Assembly: GCF_009928415.1 (NCBI RefSeq)
Contig: NZ_JAABNN010000027.1
Location: forward strand, 1 to 45,924
From: Bacillus sp. USDA818B3_A
Lineage (GTDB): Bacteria; Bacillota; Bacilli; Bacillales; Cytobacillaceae
Reading direction: 5' to 3'
DNA length: 45,924 bases
The notes under the pieces are model-generated. The model did no database searches, was not told where the DNA came from, and saw only the letters and a list, made by a program, of their open reading frames with translations. How positions within the stretch are numbered: position 1 is the stretch's first letter; each line of letters starts with the position of its first letter. Positions 43,392-45,924 of this stretch are shown here, one piece after another. Both the position numbers and the translations under genes were made by a program.

Positions 43392-43429
43392 GAGGGAGGG
43401 AACGAATCCCTTCCTCTTTTTATTTTTAT
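43392..43429 (+). terminator. Intrinsic terminator after manC
   Basis: GAGGGAGGGA (43392-43401) pairs with TCCCTTCCTC (43407-43416) with one G-T pair, followed by a T-rich tract. The next gene starts 14 bp later on the same strand, so this is either a second internal read-through terminator or the end of the operon. Confidence 0.8.
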
Positions 43430-43442
43430 TTGAGGTGGAATA

Positions 43443-44528
43443 GTGAAGTTAATAGCTTATTATATATCCGATTATGGGTATGGGCATGCCTCAAGAAGTA
43501 TAGCAATTTTAAGGAACCTTTTAAAAGACCCAGAAGTAAACATCATTGTATGTCATTCCTTTGCTCTTTCTTTTATTAAGGATTCCCTAAATTCTAGTCG
43601 TGTAATTTTTAGGAATATAAAGACAGATATCGGTTACTTGTTAGAACAGGATTCAATTCAGCCTGATCGGGTGCGATTATGGGAGGAATATAAGAACTTT
43701 GTATTTAAGTGGGATAACAAGGGGGAAGTGGAACAAGAGTTTCTAAAGGTAAATAAAATTGATTTGGTCGTTTCTGATATTTCACCGCTTCCGTTTGAAG
43801 CCGGAAAACGCCTAGGTATACCTTCTATTGGTCTTTCTAACTTCACATGGTATACCGCCTATCAGGGATTGATTGAAGAGAGAAATCTGCTTTTATTTAA
43901 AAATGCTTATCAAAATATGACGCACTTCTATTCTTTGGCATGCAGCAATGAAAGTTGGAATGTCCCTACAAATCATTATGACTTTTTTTCTAGGGAAGTC
44001 GATGTAAAAGAAGTTGAGAGAATAAGAAGAATTGTGAATCCAAACGGTCAACAGCATGTTATTTTTCTAGGGCTTGGTATGAAAATAGATGTTGGTTCAC
44101 TAGAGCAGCTTCCTATATGGGATAGCCCGGATTGTGTCTTTATAGTATCCTCAAATGTTCAGGTAAATCGTTCGAATGTCTTTCAGATCCCAAGTGATTA
44201 TTTAGAATCCCAAAACTATATCGCTGCATCCGACCTTATTATTTCAAAGGCAGGTTGGGGAATGATTGGTGAGGCAATCAATGCAAATGTACCTCTACTA
44301 ATTCTGAATCGGCCTTCCATGAGAGAAGACCAAAACACTATCAAATATCTCAAGAACCATCCTCTTTGTCATACCATCGATTGGGATCGTTTTAAGTCCT
44401 TTAAGGTAGACAAGTCCTTTATGAGAGGTATTACAGGAGATTGGGGTAGGGATGGTTCTTTAAATAACTATGAAGCAGATAAAATAGCTTTAGATATCTT
44501 GCAAGTTCTTAATACTCATACATCGTAG
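43443..44528 (+). CDS. MurG-like glycosyltransferase family protein
   Basis: 361 aa. N-terminal SDYGYGHASRSIAILRNLL is the Gly-His loop of the MurG/GT28-like fold (also present in the N-terminal half of L-arabinokinases), DLVVSDISPLPFEAGKRLGI follows, and the C-terminal SKAGWGMIGEAINANVPLLIL is the UDP-sugar donor site. GTG start with GAGGTGG upstream. It lies between manC and the broken phosphohexomutase, with an 18-bp gap to the latter. Donor unknown; it may act on EPS or another glycan. Confidence 0.75.
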   Translation: MKLIAYYISDYGYGHASRSIAILRNLLKDPEVNIIVCHSFALSFIKDSLNSSRVIFRNIKTDIGYLLEQDSIQPDRVRLWEEYKNFVFKWDNKGEVEQEFLKVNKIDLVVSDISPLPFEAGKRLGIPSIGLSNFTWYTAYQGLIEERNLLLFKNAYQNMTHFYSLACSNESWNVPTNHYDFFSREVDVKEVERIRRIVNPNGQQHVIFLGLGMKIDVGSLEQLPIWDSPDCVFIVSSNVQVNRSNVFQIPSDYLESQNYIAASDLIISKAGWGMIGEAINANVPLLILNRPSMREDQNTIKYLKNHPLCHTIDWDRFKSFKVDKSFMRGITGDWGRDGSLNNYEADKIALDILQVLNTHTS

Positions 44529-44545
44529 ACAAGGGGGAACCAATT

Positions 44546-45915
44546 ATGAGTTGGTTACATCATGCTGAAAAATGGCTTACTTTTAGTGATTTAGAAAGTG
44601 ATTTAAAAGAAACATTACTAAAAAAGAGAGCAATGAAATATTATTAGAGGATCATTTTTATAAGCATCTGGAGTTTGGTACTGGCGGTATGCGGGGCGAG
44701 TTAGGGCCTGGTATTAACCGGTTAAATACTCACACGATCCGTAGGGCTGCTGAAGGTTTAGCCAAGTATATTGTGGAACAGGGTGAAGAAGCAAAAAACG
44801 CGGAGTTGTGATTGCCTATGATTCCCGTCATAAATCTCCTGAATTTGCCTTAGAAGTGGCTAAAACCGTAGGTAAACATGGAATCAAGGCCTATGTATTT
44901 GATGAGCTTCGTCCAACACCGGTATTCTCCCTTTGGGGTTAGATACTTACATGCTTTTTCAGGTGTAGTCATCACTGCAAGTCATAATCCGCCTGAATAT
45001 AATGGTTTTAAAGTGTATGGGGAAGACGGCGGCCAAATTCCTCCTGAGGCAGCAGATACAATCATCAAATATGTGGATTCTGTTGAAAATGAATTGACGG
45101 TCGAAGTAGCTGAAGAGCAGGCCCTTCTCTCAACGGGGTTATTAACCTACATTGGCGAAGAAAACGACAATGCTTATGTGGAAAAATTGAAATCACTGCA
45201 GCTAAATCCTGAGGTTGTTGCCGATGTGGCGAAGGATTTGAAAATTGTTTACTCACCATTACATGGAACAGGAAATAAACCTGTCAGGGCTGGACTAAAA
45301 GCGTTCGGGTTTGAACATGTTACGGTTGTAAAGGAACAGGAGCTGCCGGACGCCAATTTTTCAACAGTTAAGTCTCCGATTCCGGAGGAGCACGCAGCCT
45401 TTGAATTAGCCATCCAATATGGGGAAGAAATTGGTGCAGACATTCTTATGGCAACCGATCCTGATGCGGACCGATTAGGGGTAGCAGTAAAGAATAGTTC
45501 CGGTGAATATGTTGTATTAACAGGTAACCAAATGGGCGCCTTGATGCTTGAATATTTGCTATCCCAAAAACAAGCAAAGGGCCTTCTTCCTGGAAATGGA
45601 GTGGTCATTAAAACTATTGTAACCTCTGAAATTGGCCGTGCCATCGCAAAGCACTATGGAATACAAGCAATGGATACACTAACTGGATTTAAATTCATCG
45701 GTGAAAAAATCAATGAATTTGAGCAAACAGGCCAGCATACTTTCTTATTTGGATATGAGGAAAGCTATGGCTATCTGATTGGAGATTTTGTTCGTGATAA
45801 AGATGTATTTGGCAAGCTAAAAATGCATGTAACGGCTGCTAAAAATGTAACCACTCGCCAACTTTTTTCTAGTTTTGTAATAATGATTCTTTATAGCGAT
45901 GACTGTCGCCGTTAA
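44546..45915 (+). pseudogene. pgcA: Broken phosphoglucomutase/phosphomannomutase homologue (second copy)
   Basis: Alpha-D-phosphohexomutase of the PgcA type, starting at ATG 44546 with AAGGGGGAA upstream. The protein runs through three frames. Shifts fall at the A run 44620-44625, at the A run 44793-44798 and near 44925-44938. Afterwards it keeps GVVITASHNPPEYNG (phosphoserine loop), DPDADRLGV (metal loop) and YEESYGYLIGDFVRDKD (sugar loop). After that (about 45800) the sequence no longer resembles the family, and the frame stops at 45915. Domain 4 with RPSGTEPK is missing. All three shifts are in or near homopolymer runs, so some could be sequencing errors, but loss of the C-terminal domain would still inactivate it. 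It lies behind manC and a glycosyltransferase, where a phosphomannomutase feeding ManC would be expected. Confidence 0.85.
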
Positions 45916-45924
45916 ATACAACCA

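Noticed and set aside
45249..45644. 131-codon minus-strand frame in the second phosphohexomutase
   Set aside because: It mirrors the well-conserved metal-loop region of the plus-strand gene; a shadow frame.
45800..45915. Insertion-sequence end as the cause of the truncated phosphohexomutase
   Set aside because: The sequence changes character after the sugar-loop motif, but no terminal repeat or transposase is visible before the window ends.
1..45924. CRISPR arrays, tRNA, rRNA, phage or transposase genes
   Set aside because: None seen on either strand; the only tandem repeat is the 30-bp coding repeat at 7058-7147.

Overview
The window looks like the chromosome of a low-GC Gram-positive rod of the Bacillaceae (Bacillus/Neobacillus-like). 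The evidence is AT-rich DNA, strong AGGAGG-type ribosome binding sites with frequent TTG and GTG starts, a wall teichoic acid (WTA) gene set (TagA, TagB-type, TagG, TagH, TagE-type), an LCP ligase, and a bacterial tyrosine kinase/PHP phosphatase module followed by what looks like an EAR (epsC) regulatory RNA. The genus cannot be fixed from the sequence alone. Nearly the whole window is one large cell-envelope polysaccharide island.

Layout. (1) 1-380: the 3' end of a phosphoglucomutase gene. (2) 0.66-8.25 kb: tagA (minus strand) diverging from a plus-strand group of two CDP-glycerol glycerophosphotransferases, the export permease tagG, and a serine hydrolase resembling XcbB/Asp2. A secreted beta-helix protein follows behind a terminator. 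(3) 8.3-17.1 kb, minus strand: galU copy 1, two very large TagF-like polymerases built from ~150-residue N-terminal repeats, and a TagE-type glycosyltransferase. (4) 17.3-23.5 kb: tagH (ATPase, 12 kb from its permease), a 46-aa acidic ORF, a lone pyrH (UMP kinase), an LCP ligase, a small membrane protein, a 51-aa ORF and an SGNH-like protein. (5) 23.7-44.5 kb, all plus strand: an exopolysaccharide (EPS) operon. It contains Wzz-like co-polymerase, BY-kinase, PHP phosphatase, EAR-like RNA plus terminator, galU copy 2, initiating sugar-phosphate transferase, fcl, gmd, glycosyltransferases, two hexapeptide acetyltransferases, Wzy, pyruvyltransferase, Wzx, UDP-glucose dehydrogenase, manC and a last glycosyltransferase. 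(6) 44.5-45.9 kb: a second, broken phosphohexomutase.

How it works together. PgcA and GalU supply Glc-1-P and UDP-glucose, and PyrH could supply UDP. TagA and TagB-type enzymes make the WTA linkage, the four glycerophosphotransferases build or extend the chain, the TagE-type enzyme glycosylates it, TagGH exports it and LCP attaches it to peptidoglycan. TagO, MnaA and TagD are not in the window. The EPS genes point to a Wzx/Wzy polymer that may contain fucose (ManC, Gmd, Fcl) and glucuronic acid (Ugd) and carry acetyl and pyruvyl groups, a set similar to that used for colanic acid. The EAR-like RNA sits directly before a strong terminator, and two more intrinsic terminators lie inside the operon. 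This is the arrangement expected for processive antitermination.

Most interesting points: the repeat-built TagF-like pair (five versus three modules), the EAR-like RNA with two mutually exclusive pairings for its 5' strand, the serine hydrolase placed in a WTA operon, the lone pyrH, and the broken second phosphohexomutase.
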